From contig CAJUAU010000007.1 in the NCBI GenBank assembly GCA_910584645.1, positions 87,175 through 151,174 of the forward strand: 64,000 nt of DNA, in the 5' to 3' direction. The position numbers were made by a program, and so were the translations under genes. The notes under the pieces are model-generated. The model was not told where the DNA came from, did not search any database, and saw only the letters and a program-made list of their open reading frames with translations. The stretch is from an uncultured Eubacterium sp. (GTDB taxonomy: Bacteria; Bacillota; Clostridia; Lachnospirales; Lachnospiraceae). Position 1 is the first letter of the stretch; every line of letters starts with the position of its first letter. Shown here one piece after another: positions 32,603 through 40,664 of the stretch.

Positions 32603-33085
32603 TCATGCTTTACAAATTTCCACCATGATTTCTCCATTATTTATAAATTCAATTACCCCATAGGTCGGAATATGTTCGCTCTGTCTCGGTCTGGATATAC
32701 TCCCCGGATTCAGTATCGTCATAGTGGAAGTCTGTTCTACAAACGGAACATGGGTATGGCCGTACATAACAACATCCGCCTCTTTCTCCTGTGCCCAGTA
32801 CTTCAATGTGTCGATTCCCATATTCACATGCTGTCTGTGTCCGTGAGTCATGGCGATGCGGTGGCCATGCAGCTGAAACACCAGGAAATCCGGCGCATCC
32901 AATGACCAGTCACAATTTCCCCTGACCATATAAACAGGTCCTGGAATGGAATTCCTCAGCCTGTCTCCATAATTCTCTATATCTCCCAGGAAAAAAATCC
33001 CCTCTGCTTCTTTATGCCGTTTTATAATGTCCAGCATTTTCTCATCTCTGCTGTGAGAGTCACTGAATACCAGGTATTTTGCCAT
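32603..33085 (-). CDS. YfcE/MJ0936-type metallophosphoesterase
   Basis: A 160-aa phosphodiesterase beginning MAKYLVFSDSHSRDEKML. Metal-binding motifs in order: FSDSH (D-x-H), FLGDIENYGD (GD), MVRGNCDW (GNCD), MTHGHRQ (GH) and VMYGHTHVP (GHTH). This is the compact YfcE/MJ0936 form, known to act on phosphodiesters in vitro; the true substrate is unclear. An in-frame extension to 33127 lacks the motif region and a ribosome site. GGGAG precedes the chosen ATG. It is downstream of rdgB on the same strand, a common pairing in Firmicutes. Confidence 0.93.
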   Translation of the reverse strand: MAKYLVFSDSHSRDEKMLDIIKRHKEAEGIFFLGDIENYGDRLRNSIPGPVYMVRGNCDWSLDAPDFLVFQLHGHRIAMTHGHRQHVNMGIDTLKYWAQEKEADVVMYGHTHVPFVEQTSTMTILNPGSISRPRQSEHIPTYGVIEFINNGEIMVEICKA

Positions 33086-33166
33086 ATCCCATTCTCCCGT
33101 TAAAGCTGCTGCCTGTATGTGGTACAATGAATACTAAGTTTGTTTTCATTATACTTGTTTTGTGTA

Positions 33167-33751
33167 CTACTTCAATTTCTCTACCATTTTCCTCAGGGCG
33201 ATCCCCCGGTGACTAATGCGGTTCTTCTCTTCCGGCTCCAGTTCCCCGGTAGTACAGCCTCGTTCTGGCAGATAAAAGATGGGATCGTAGCCAAAACCAT
33301 TGGCCCCCTTTGGCTCATGTGCCAGCACTCCTTCAATTACCCCTTTGGTGGTCTCAACTTTTCCATCCGGGTAAGCACAGGCGATCACACACACAAACCG
33401 AGCCGTTCTCTCATCCTCACTGGCTGCCTCACAGCGCCGCAGCAGATCTGCATTTTTAACATCGTAAGAGGTCTCCTCTCCCAGATATCTGGCAGAATAG
33501 ATCCCCGGCTCTCCATTCAGATAATCCACCTCAAAACCAGAATCGTCCGCCAGCACCATCTCTCCTGTCTCTTCACAGATGGCCTTGGCTTTGATCACAG
33601 CATTTTCTTCAAAACTGGCTCCGTCTTCCACGATATCTGTATGTATGTCCAAATCTTTGAGAGAATATACATCATACGCTTCTCCCAGAATCTGCCGGAT
33701 CTCATTTACTTTTCCCTGATTATTGGTCGCAAATATAAGCTTCTTTGCCAT
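33167..33751 (-). CDS. rdgB: Non-canonical purine NTP pyrophosphatase (RdgB/HAM1)
   Basis: A 194-aa house-cleaning enzyme that hydrolyses dITP, XTP and similar nucleotides to monophosphates. It starts MAKKLIFATNNQGKVNEI (the TNNxxK phosphate-binding motif). SFEENAVIKAKAICEETGE and LADDSGFEVDYLNGEPGIYSAR carry the catalytic Asp and Glu residues. ANGFGYDPIFYLPE and NRISHRGIALRKM end the chain. GAGGAATATT precedes the ATG at 33751; 26 upstream in-frame codons are not homologous and were excluded. It is followed after about 80 bases by the metallophosphoesterase, with which it probably forms an operon. Confidence 0.96.
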   Translation of the reverse strand: MAKKLIFATNNQGKVNEIRQILGEAYDVYSLKDLDIHTDIVEDGASFEENAVIKAKAICEETGEMVLADDSGFEVDYLNGEPGIYSARYLGEETSYDVKNADLLRRCEAASEDERTARFVCVIACAYPDGKVETTKGVIEGVLAHEPKGANGFGYDPIFYLPERGCTTGELEPEEKNRISHRGIALRKMVEKLK

Positions 33752-33816
33752 AATATTCCTCATTTCCTTCTTAGTATAATTGGTACAGCGTAAAATAGCA
33801 AGCACATCTTTCCGTA

Positions 33817-34073
33817 AAAGTAAAGCCAAGCGTATGAGAATTCACCATGCCTGCATGAGGGGATTCTCATACATTTGGCGCACCTCCGGAATGAGCAGGA
33901 AGGGCGGCAGCCCGGACTGCGAATGCAGGTGGCGGTTGCGGGAGTGCCAGTGGCACGGAGCAACCGACTTTTACATAAAGTAAAGCCAAGCGTATGAGAA
34001 TTCACCATGCCTGCATGAGGGGATTCTCATACATTTGGCGCACCTCCGGAATGAGCAGGCAGGGCGGCAGCCC
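33817..34073. repeat. Direct repeat pair of 97 bp (33817-33913 and 33977-34073)
   Basis: The two copies match with one substitution over 97 bases and are offset by 160 bases. Each contains a hairpin (GTATGAGAAT ... ATTCTCATAC). The right copy runs into the 3' end of the RNA methyltransferase gene, encoding its last 15 or so residues and stop codon. The spacer holds a CGGTTGC/GCAACCG pair. Confidence 0.85.
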
Positions 34074-35223
34074 CGGAATGTTTTGGTGGTTTTATCCCCA
34101 TGTACTGATATAGGTAAGTCTTCATCATGCCATTATAAATCTTCCGGTTTTTCGTCGCCTTTTTCCCAATGGCCTTCTGGGCTTCTTCAAAACCGCTCAG
34201 CAGAAAGAAAGACCAGGTCTCATTTTCCCGGATGATATTTCCAATGGTACGGTATAAGAGCTCCATTTCTTTTTTTGAAGAGAGTCTCTCTCCATAGGGC
34301 GGGTTGGAAACAACAAAACCGTATTTTTTCGGCGAACTGAAATTAATGATATCTCTCTGCTGAAAATGGATCAGCTTGTCCACGCCGGCAAGCGCAGCAT
34401 TTGCCCTTGCCATTTTCAAAACTTCTCCGTCGATATCGTAACCCTGAATATTCACTTCCGCTTCCTCTTCCATCAGATCGGAGGCTTCTTCTGCCGCTGA
34501 GTACCACTCCTTTTTGGGAATGAGATTGGTCCACCCCTCAGCGGTAAATTCCCGGTTTATCCCTGGTGCCATATTCATGGCGATCATCGCCGCCTCAATG
34601 AGGATCGTCCCGCTGCCACAAAACGGATCCACCAGGATCCGGTCTTTTTTCCAGGGCGAAAGAAGCAGGATCGCTGCTGCCAGCGTCTCCGTCACCGGTG
34701 CGGGAGCCGTATACTTCCGGTATCCCCTCTTGTGGAGAGAGATACCTGTCGTATCGAGTCCCACTGTCACAACATTTTTTAAAATACTGATGCGCAGGGG
34801 ATATTCCGCCCCGTCTTCCTTAAACCATTCCTGGTGATAAGTCTTTTTCAAACTTTCTACCATTGCTTTTTTCACAATTCGCTGAATATCCGACGGGCTG
34901 AACAGCTGGCTGTTTACCGAGGAAGCCTTTGCTACCCAAAACTTCCCGTCTTTTGGAATATATCTGTCCCACGGCAGCGCCTTAATATTCTCAAACAGCT
35001 CATCAAAGGTAAATGCCTTAAATTCTGCTACCTTTAAAAGAATGCGCTCTGTTGTCCGCAGGAAAATATTTGCCCGGCAAATTCCCTCCGCATCTGCCCG
35101 GAAGGTAACTTTTCCGTTATCCACTGCCACGGTCTCATAACCAAGATCCAGAATTTCCCGTTTCAACACTGCTTCCATTCCAAAATGGCAGGGTGCGATC
35201 AGCTCATATGTGTTATTATTCAT
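34027..35223 (-). CDS. THUMP-domain class I SAM-dependent RNA methyltransferase (RlmL/YpsC-like)
   Basis: A 398-aa protein. The N-terminal ferredoxin-like and THUMP region (residues 1-155, ELIAPCHFGMEAVLKREI) precedes a Rossmann methyltransferase (about 160-380) with LVDPFCGSGTILIEAAM, VQGYDIDGE-like NIQGYDIDGEVLKMA and the catalytic VSNPPYGERL. This matches the N-terminal half of E. coli RlmL and B. subtilis YpsC, which methylate N2 of a 23S rRNA guanine. The last residues (after KPPKHSG) are encoded by the 97-bp direct repeat, so the tail is probably not native. The start overlaps the rhodanese gene stop by four bases. Confidence 0.93.
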   Translation of the reverse strand: MNNNTYELIAPCHFGMEAVLKREILDLGYETVAVDNGKVTFRADAEGICRANIFLRTTERILLKVAEFKAFTFDELFENIKALPWDRYIPKDGKFWVAKASSVNSQLFSPSDIQRIVKKAMVESLKKTYHQEWFKEDGAEYPLRISILKNVVTVGLDTTGISLHKRGYRKYTAPAPVTETLAAAILLLSPWKKDRILVDPFCGSGTILIEAAMIAMNMAPGINREFTAEGWTNLIPKKEWYSAAEEASDLMEEEAEVNIQGYDIDGEVLKMARANAALAGVDKLIHFQQRDIINFSSPKKYGFVVSNPPYGERLSSKKEMELLYRTIGNIIRENETWSFFLLSGFEEAQKAIGKKATKNRKIYNGMMKTYLYQYMGIKPPKHSGAAALPAHSGGAPNV

Positions 35224-35540
35224 TCAGCCTTCGTTTCCTTTCTTTTCCATACCTTATATCCCTGATATCCCCCGGCAATACTGATGGCATAATAGCCCTT
35301 CCTGTTCATCTCCCTTGCCGCATACATACTCTGATTCCCTCGTTCACAATAAAACACCACGGTATCGTATCTGTGGGTCCAGGTCTCTTTTTCCACCTGC
35401 CAGCGCTCATAAGGTATATTTCTGGCACCTTTTATATGCCCCTGTTCATAATCCTCTTCCTCCCGTAAATCTATGAGAATTGTTCCCGGTCTTCTGAGAT
35501 AATTCTCCAGATCCTGGATGGGTATAATCGAAAAACTCAT
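35220..35540 (-). CDS. Single-domain rhodanese
   Basis: A 106-aa rhodanese-like protein: ILIDLREEEDYEQGHIKGARNIPYERW is the usual first half (about residues 20-46), and VVFYCERGNQSMYAAREM carries the catalytic-loop Cys, followed by GGYQGYKVW. Single-domain rhodaneses move sulfane sulfur. The ATG at 35540 gives the compact domain; the frame is open to 35612 but that extension is hydrophobic and unlike the family. Its stop overlaps the ATG of the RNA methyltransferase (ATGA), so translation of the two is probably coupled. An unusual CxxGNxS-type loop is kept. Confidence 0.88.
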   Translation of the reverse strand: MSFSIIPIQDLENYLRRPGTILIDLREEEDYEQGHIKGARNIPYERWQVEKETWTHRYDTVVFYCERGNQSMYAAREMNRKGYYAISIAGGYQGYKVWKRKETKAE

Positions 35541-35612
35541 ACTTATCACGTTCTTTTTTATTACATTATATGACAGAAATATGTAAAACGTGACCGCCTT
35601 TGCGTAAACCAA

Positions 35613-35634
35613 GCCGTCCCCAAATGGTGACGGC
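35613..35634 (-). terminator. Hairpin after the Asn-rich gene
   Basis: GCCGTC/GACGGC pairs about 18 bases past the stop codon, with a short T-rich tail on the minus strand. Confidence 0.45.
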
Positions 35635-35651
35635 CTGATCGCTTTTGCAAA

Positions 35652-35933
35652 CTACTTTGTGCTGTTGTAAGAATTGTTTGCATTCTTTGTAGAATTTTTG
35701 CTGGAATTCTTACTTGAGCTGTTGCTGGAATTGTTGCTTGAGTTGCTGCTTGTGTTCTTCGTGCTGTTATTCGAGTTGTTGTTTGTGCTGTTCTTGCAGC
35801 CTGAAGAGTTCCGGCAGTTCGAGCAGTTTGACCTGTTGTTAGTACTGTTGTTCGTACTATTCTTTGTGCTGTTGTTTGAGTTGTTGTTCGTGCTGTTCTT
35901 TTCATTGAAATCGTCTAAAAAATTCTTAGCCAT
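35652..35933 (-). CDS. Small Asn/Ser/Thr/Lys-rich low-complexity protein
   Basis: A 93-aa protein starting MAKNFLDDFNEKNS, then almost only Asn, Ser, Thr and Lys in short imperfect repeats of the NNSTKNSTNN type. A short Cys cluster (CSNCRNSSGC) lies at about residues 37-46. AGGAGG sits eight bases before ATG, which with a biased but consistent codon set supports a real gene. I recognise no named family; similar Asn-rich small proteins occur in spore-forming Clostridia, so a spore or surface role is possible but unproven. A second frame over the same DNA (35561-35905) gives an Arg/Thr-rich product and is a shadow. Confidence 0.75.
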   Translation of the reverse strand: MAKNFLDDFNEKNSTNNNSNNSTKNSTNNSTNNRSNCSNCRNSSGCKNSTNNNSNNSTKNTSSNSSNNSSNSSSKNSSKNSTKNANNSYNSTK

Positions 35934-36007
35934 TGTTATATTCCTCCTGTTTGTAATGTGTTAACGTTACAGGAATAGTATGGCTTTTTTACATGACGTT
36001 ATACAGA

Positions 36008-36871
36008 TCAAGCTTTTCCAACCGAACCAAATAATTCCATTTTTTCTTTAACCGTAGCTTTAATGGCATCTGCGCCCGGAGCCAGAAGCTTACGCGGGTC
36101 AAAGCCTTTTCCTTCCAGGTCTTTTCCAGCTTCGATATATTTACGTGTCGCATCCGCGAAGGAAAGCTGGCACTCTGTATTTACATTAATCTTAGATACT
36201 CCAAGGCTGATCGCTTTTTTGATCATGTCCTCAGGTATTCCTGTTCCACCGTGAAGTACCAGCGGCATATCTCCAGTCAGCTGCTGTACGGCATCCAGTG
36301 TCTCAAAGCTGAGGCCAGCCCAGTTTTCCGGATATTTTCCGTGAATATTTCCGATCCCGGCTGCCAGCATGGTAACACCCAGGTCAGCGATCATCTTACA
36401 CTCTTCCGGATCTGCACATTCTCCGGCACCAACGACTCCGTCCTCTTCACCGCCAATGGAACCAACTTCTGCCTCGATGGACATTCCTTTGTCATTGCAG
36501 ATGGCCACCAGTTCTTTTGTTTTTGCTACATTTTCCTCGATAGGATAATGAGAACCATCAAACATAATGGAAGAAAATCCTGCTTCGATACATGCCTTCG
36601 CTCCCTCATAGCTGCCGTGGTCAAGATGAAGTGCTACTGGAACAGTGATCCCAAGCTCCTCCAACATTCCATTTACCATGCCCACAACAGTTTTATAACC
36701 ACACATGTACTTTCCCGCTCCCTCGGATACACCAAGGATAACAGGGGATTTTAATTCTTCTGCTGTGAGAAGGATTGATTTTGTCCACTCAAGATTATTG
36801 ATATTAAACTGTCCTACTGCATATTTACCCGCTTTTGCTTTTGTAAGCATTTCTTTTGCTGAAACTAACAT
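36008..36871 (-). CDS. fba: Class II fructose-1,6-bisphosphate aldolase
   Basis: A 287-aa zinc aldolase of glycolysis. The N-terminus MLVSAKEMLTKAKAGKYAVGQFN is standard. VPVALHLDHGSYEGAKACIEAG carries the catalytic Asp and first zinc His, SSIMFDGSHYPIEENVAKTKE follows, then EAEVGSIGGEEDGVVG, GNIHGKYPENWAGLSF, and LVLHGGTGIPEDMIKKAISLGVSKINVNTE (about residues 205-235) with the phosphate-binding loop. Length matches the class IIB form. AGGTAAGAGAATG context gives the start. The gene appears to stand alone. Confidence 0.97.
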   Translation of the reverse strand: MLVSAKEMLTKAKAGKYAVGQFNINNLEWTKSILLTAEELKSPVILGVSEGAGKYMCGYKTVVGMVNGMLEELGITVPVALHLDHGSYEGAKACIEAGFSSIMFDGSHYPIEENVAKTKELVAICNDKGMSIEAEVGSIGGEEDGVVGAGECADPEECKMIADLGVTMLAAGIGNIHGKYPENWAGLSFETLDAVQQLTGDMPLVLHGGTGIPEDMIKKAISLGVSKINVNTECQLSFADATRKYIEAGKDLEGKGFDPRKLLAPGADAIKATVKEKMELFGSVGKA

Positions 36872-36984
36872 TCTCTTACCTCCATTTTATTTTATCATAA
36901 TTTTCGCACACGTTTTTGTGCATCCCAAGCTGCGAAACAACTTGCCAATAAGATCGTAAGAACTTATTTTAAGTCCGTAAGAAC

Positions 36985-37494
36985 TTATTTTCTTCCACAA
37001 CAATGTTTGTATTTTTTGCCGCTGCCACATGGACAGGGCTCATTTCTTCCCACCTTCGGCTCTTCGTTACGCACTGTACCAGAGTCTTTCTGTTTACGGT
37101 ATAGTTCCTTCTGGCGCTCCTTAGTCAGGATCTCGTCCCACTGGGGAAGTGTATACAGCCACTCCGCATTGCATTCTACCATATTATAATATAATTTTTC
37201 ACAATCAATATTGAGCTTTACCTGTGTATCCTTCTCCATGGTGTCAATGGGATTGGGCTCCTTCAGACTGTCATTGATACCATCTAAAAATCCAACCATC
37301 ATAGAAAGGGGCACTTCATATTTTTCTGCCAGTCCTTCTACCGTCCCCTCGACTACTTCTTCTGGATTCGTCAGAAGCTGCTCATAGATCCCTTTTTCCA
37401 GTTCAAAATAATTTCTCCAAAGTTCTTCTCCCTTTTTGGAGTTCTGCATATCCTCCGCATATGCATAATCTCTCCATTCCTGTAATAATGCCAT
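36985..37494 (-). CDS. SEC-C metal-binding domain protein
   Basis: A 169-aa cytosolic protein. Residues 1-145 are helical and acidic, with no enzyme motif (a DUF-type fold with YFELEKGIYEQLLTNPEEVVEG). The C-terminal 25 residues form a SEC-C zinc motif, GRNEPCPCGSGKKYKHCCG, as in the tail of SecA, where it binds zinc and helps contact SecB and ribosomes. Proteins with this layout are common in Clostridia and uncharacterised. The 60 bases after the stop contain a short direct repeat of TAAGAACTTATTTT. Confidence 0.85.
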   Translation of the reverse strand: MALLQEWRDYAYAEDMQNSKKGEELWRNYFELEKGIYEQLLTNPEEVVEGTVEGLAEKYEVPLSMMVGFLDGINDSLKEPNPIDTMEKDTQVKLNIDCEKLYYNMVECNAEWLYTLPQWDEILTKERQKELYRKQKDSGTVRNEEPKVGRNEPCPCGSGKKYKHCCGRK

Positions 37495-37600
37495 TTAATT
37501 GTCCTCCCTGGCTTTTTCTCTGTTTTCATTCTGCCGAACAGGGCGGCAGCCCCATAATGTACTTAGTCTATCCTAATTTCTATGCAAGGTTTTTGCACAC

Positions 37601-37725
37601 CTTTCCGCATAAGCGCTCACGTCGAAACCTCCGGTTTCTCCGTGTTCGTTAGGCTCTTTTTATGCTTCTCTTTCCGCATAAGCGCTCACGTCGAAACCTT
37701 CGGTTTCTCCGTGTTCGTTAGGCTC
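37601..37725. repeat. Direct repeat pair, 56 bp each
   Basis: Copies at 37601-37656 and 37670-37725 differ at one base and carry CGCATAAGCGC and a GAAACC/GGTTTC hairpin. A reversed GCGCTTATGCG occurs at about 37792-37802, so the whole 200-base block has inverted ends. The 37495-37826 gap holds no gene I can support. Confidence 0.8.
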
Positions 37726-37729
37726 ACAT

Positions 37730-37785
37730 AGACTTTTTCAGAATGCGCTTTGCCTGTAAACAGGCACCGCATTCTTTAAAAGTCT
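37730..37785. repeat. Long imperfect hairpin
   Basis: AGACTTTT, AGAATGCG and GCCTG pair in order with CAGGC, CGCATTCT and AAAAGTCT, giving a 21-bp stem broken by small internal loops. It lies just inside the inverted-end block noted above. Confidence 0.75.
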
Positions 37786-37826
37786 GCGTTCGCGCTTATG
37801 CGTTCATTGTATCACAAAAAATGGCA

Positions 37827-38561
37827 TCAAGCAAGATAGGAATCTATTCCGTCTGCAATTCCCTTCACCATCTTTTTCTGGTAAGAAGCCGAAGACATCT
37901 TCCGGTCTTCCGCCGGATTGCTCATAAAGCCCATCTCAATTATTGTTACAGGTATCTTACACCAGTTGATCCCTGTCATTGTGTCTGTATACATGACTCC
38001 CCGGTTCCTCGCTCCGGTGGCACGGCAAAAAGCAGCAATGACTTTTTTAGAAAGTTTCTGGCTTGCCCCGCGCACTTTTTTTGACAAATACTGGTTTTTG
38101 TTCGTGGGGGCGATGGTCAGCGCCCCGCTGACCGAAGAGCTGGAAGCGGAATTTGCGTGGATTCTCACAAAGGCGTCTGCCTTTGCCCGGTTTGCCACCT
38201 GTGCCCGCTGAACATTGGATATATTTACATTGTGTCCGGTGCGGACCATAACTACCTTATAGCCCCGGCCTTCCAGTTCTTTTTTTAACTTTTTAGCCAC
38301 CTGAAGGTTTAATTTATATTCAGGCAGTTTTGTGGCACAGCCGGAAGTACCTGACGTAACCTTTGCCTTTTTTGTGGAAGAGCCCGGACCATTAGGTTCC
38401 TTGGCGTTATTTCCCCGCAGCTGATGCCCCGCATCGATCGCTACTACCTTCTGTCTCGCTGCACTGGCTTCCCTGGCACCTGCTGCCGAAAGTGCCATGC
38501 ACAATCCCACCAGGAGAACTGCCGATACCTTTTTTATCTCTGTCTTCGTATTCAACTTCAT
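37827..38561 (-). CDS. N-acetylmuramoyl-L-alanine amidase (Amidase_3)
   Basis: A 244-aa exported zinc amidase that removes stem peptides from peptidoglycan. Signal peptide 1-33 (ends EASA). The catalytic domain begins KVVAIDAGHQ with the first zinc His, then YKLNLQVAKKLKKELEGRGY with Glu-like position, ADAFVRIHANSAS (second zinc His) and PVTIIEMGFMSNPAED with the catalytic Glu. The insertion KEPNGPGSSTKKAKVTSG near residue 55 is typical of a Clostridial sub-branch. There is no wall-binding module, so targeting must come from the catalytic domain or a partner. Upstream is tRNA-Leu, downstream the 37.6 kb repeat block. Confidence 0.95.
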   Translation of the reverse strand: MKLNTKTEIKKVSAVLLVGLCMALSAAGAREASAARQKVVAIDAGHQLRGNNAKEPNGPGSSTKKAKVTSGTSGCATKLPEYKLNLQVAKKLKKELEGRGYKVVMVRTGHNVNISNVQRAQVANRAKADAFVRIHANSASSSSVSGALTIAPTNKNQYLSKKVRGASQKLSKKVIAAFCRATGARNRGVMYTDTMTGINWCKIPVTIIEMGFMSNPAEDRKMSSASYQKKMVKGIADGIDSYLA

Positions 38562-38626
38562 CTGTTCCTCTCCTCTCGTTTAATGCCCGTCTCCGGCCCG
38601 GTTATGCCATCGAACCATACATAACG

Positions 38627-38652
38627 ACAAAAACCGCCCATCTAAGGCGGTT
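38627..38652 (-). terminator. Terminator after tRNA-Leu
   Basis: On the minus strand AACCGCC/GGCGGTT with a seven-base loop is followed by TTTTTGT, about 15 bases past the tRNA. Confidence 0.88.
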
Positions 38653-38668
38653 CCCATCTTTTTGCCAA

Positions 38669-38751
38669 TGCGGAGTATGGGACTTGAACCCACACGTCTC
38701 AGAGACACATGATCCTTAGTCATGCCTGTCTGCCAATTCCAGCAACTCCGC
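38669..38751 (-). tRNA. tRNA-Leu (AAG anticodon)
   Basis: An 83-nt class II tRNA: acceptor GCGGAGT/ACTCCGC (written with its paired strand), anticodon stem CATGA/TCATG with loop CTAAGGA (anticodon AAG), a long variable arm, and T arm GTGGG/CCCAT with TTCAAGT. CCA is not encoded. Confidence 0.95.
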
Positions 38752-38774
38752 ATGCAATTTAACACTGCTTGACT

Positions 38775-38803
38775 ATAATACCAGATTTCCCTCCCATTGT
38801 CAA
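38775..38803 (-). promoter_or_regulatory. Sigma-A promoter of tRNA-Leu
   Basis: TTGACA (38798-38803) and TATTAT (38775-38780) with a 17-base spacer, about 25 bases upstream of the tRNA. Confidence 0.82.
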
Positions 38804-38829
38804 ATGTTTTTTCCTTCTTTTTCTTTTTT

Positions 38830-40539
38830 TTATCTGCTTCCCGCAAACCAGGAAAGAAGGCTGGTGTTTTCCCGGGTGATCTTCCCCAGCTGTGAATGAG
38901 GAAGCGGACACATGACAGATCCCGTCTCCACCGTCACATTGGGAATTTTTTTATTATAGATCAGCCAGTCACCAAAGCCGCCATTAGGATCTGTACTGAT
39001 AGATTTTGGCATAAGCCGGTATCCGGTAAACTGATTCACCTTTTCCGCCAGTGCCTTCTGTCTGCTATAGAGCGCAGGTGTTCCCTCTACGTTATAGTTC
39101 CAGTAGAGAATGCTTCCGGTGGAATGATAATTCAGCGCCTCCCTGAGCCCGGATATGTTGTTGACAAACTTCATCATTGCCTTCGTCTCTTTTTCCGAGG
39201 CCGCCTTTTCCCCTGGATAAGTCATTCCATCGGGTTTTTTAGATTTATTTTCTGTATTCCAGCCACCAGGAAAATTAAAATTCAGGTTTACTCCTCTGGC
39301 ATTTCCCTTCCATGTGCGGGCAGGTTTCTTGGTTTTTTTGCAGATCTTCCTTAACTTCTTATTCCGGATGGAACCAAAGCCCGACTGAGAGATCGTCACG
39401 CCGTCCGGGTTGATCATTGGCACCACATAGACACACGTATTTCGCATCGTATTTTTATAATCGGGATACTGCCTCAGGATCTCCTCGCTCTTCCTCATAA
39501 GCATCAGGGAGTTCAGCCATTCCCTCGCATGGATGCCCCCGTCCAGGAGAAGTTTTCTCCCCGCGGAGGGATTGCCGATGCGCAGGCACCAGATATTTCT
39601 CCCGTCCTCGCTGGTCCCAAGACATTTCAACGCCGCCCTGCCCCGGTATTTTCTGGCGATCTGCTGCAGATCCTCCGTCATATCCTCATAACTGTAGACC
39701 GTGTCCCGGTCATTGACCAGCCAGGGTTCTTCTTTTACAATGATCTTAACTTTCACTAAGTTCTTCTGAGACCCCTTGACTTTTGCCTGGATGACAGCCG
39801 TTCCTTTCTGCCTCGCTGTCACGACCCCTTTTTTATCAATGCGGGCTGCTTTTTTATTTGAAGAAGTGAATTTAAGCTTTTTGACGGGATAATTATAGGA
39901 CAGCTTTGTCGTCTTTCCCTGATACACCACCTGCTTCACCGGCGTTTTTGTATAAAGGCGCGGAGCAAAATAAATGTATACGTAAATGCACTCCCCGGTT
40001 TCTTTCGCCGTCACCTGCACAATGGCATACTGCTTTTTGTCCCTTGCCTTATCGGCGCAGGATACGATCCCAGCCTGGGAAACCCTTATCTTTTTGGATG
40101 TAATATCCTTTTTCCGTATCCCGCCAGTCACTTTGAAAACAGACTTTTTTGATGGCAGCAGCTTTACAGTATCGGAACCATAGGAAGAAATGCGGTATAT
40201 TTTTCCCTTTTTTATCTTTCCATATCCAATCCCCTTCTGTTTCCCTGCGCGGTATACCGCATTTTTGTTTTTAAGAGCCAGTGGCGCCGGTGAAGCAGTG
40301 GGGATGGGCACGGCTGTCGCTGGCAATGGTGTTTCTGCCGGAGCCGGCCCTTCTGTAACAGCAGGTGTTTCCGAAGGCGCTGCGGAAACTTCAGGAAGCG
40401 GTGTCTGGATCCCGGCGGGATCCCCCGTTCCTTTATTCCTCTGCTCTGCCTTCACAGGCGCCCACAACAAACTGCCCAGGATAAATGACAGAACCAGGCA
40501 TATTCCCAGCCATGCCTTTTTACCATAGATGCTCTTCAT
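38830..40539 (-). CDS. Secreted M14 zinc carboxypeptidase with Ig-like domains
   Basis: A 569-aa exported peptidase. Signal peptide 1-31; Pro/Ala/Thr linker (35-90), placed before rather than after the Ig region; two basic Big_2-like stretches (about 95-185 and 190-272, FTSSNKKAARIDKKGVVTA). The M14 domain spans about 285-569: DGGIHAREWLNSLMLM supplies zinc ligands His and Glu, NPDGVTISQSGF follows, LNYHSTGSILYWNY supplies the third zinc His, and NVTVETG holds the catalytic Glu. M14 enzymes of this kind often trim peptidoglycan stem peptides or dietary peptides. It is one of eight secreted proteins in the window with the basic Ig-like domain. Confidence 0.92.
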   Translation of the reverse strand: MKSIYGKKAWLGICLVLSFILGSLLWAPVKAEQRNKGTGDPAGIQTPLPEVSAAPSETPAVTEGPAPAETPLPATAVPIPTASPAPLALKNKNAVYRAGKQKGIGYGKIKKGKIYRISSYGSDTVKLLPSKKSVFKVTGGIRKKDITSKKIRVSQAGIVSCADKARDKKQYAIVQVTAKETGECIYVYIYFAPRLYTKTPVKQVVYQGKTTKLSYNYPVKKLKFTSSNKKAARIDKKGVVTARQKGTAVIQAKVKGSQKNLVKVKIIVKEEPWLVNDRDTVYSYEDMTEDLQQIARKYRGRAALKCLGTSEDGRNIWCLRIGNPSAGRKLLLDGGIHAREWLNSLMLMRKSEEILRQYPDYKNTMRNTCVYVVPMINPDGVTISQSGFGSIRNKKLRKICKKTKKPARTWKGNARGVNLNFNFPGGWNTENKSKKPDGMTYPGEKAASEKETKAMMKFVNNISGLREALNYHSTGSILYWNYNVEGTPALYSRQKALAEKVNQFTGYRLMPKSISTDPNGGFGDWLIYNKKIPNVTVETGSVMCPLPHSQLGKITRENTSLLSWFAGSR

Positions 40540-40587
40540 CCTTCCCCACCTCTTTCACTCAAGAGCGCTTTCGGCTCCCTTCTGGTC

Positions 40588-40620
40588 TAAAAAGGGTACC
40601 TCATCTGGATGAAGTACCCT
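40588..40620 (-). terminator. Terminator of the infC-rpmI-rplT operon
   Basis: GGGTAC-TTCATC pairs with GATGA-GGTACCC around a three-base loop, followed by TTTTT on the minus strand, about 45 bases past the rplT stop. Confidence 0.92.
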
Positions 40621-40664
40621 CTCTAAATTCATTATAAACAGTTTAACAAAAAACTATGTCAAAG

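Noticed and set aside
35561..35905. Arg/Thr-rich 114-codon frame over the Asn-rich gene
   Set aside because: No ribosome site; it is the shifted reading of the same repeats.
33817..37725. Short direct repeats considered as CRISPR arrays
   Set aside because: Only two copies at each place, with repeats too long and uneven spacing, and no cas genes in the window.
40622..40660. TTGACA and TATAAT on the minus strand between rplT and its terminator
   Set aside because: The spacer is 20 bases and the only downstream feature is the terminator, so it is probably a chance match.
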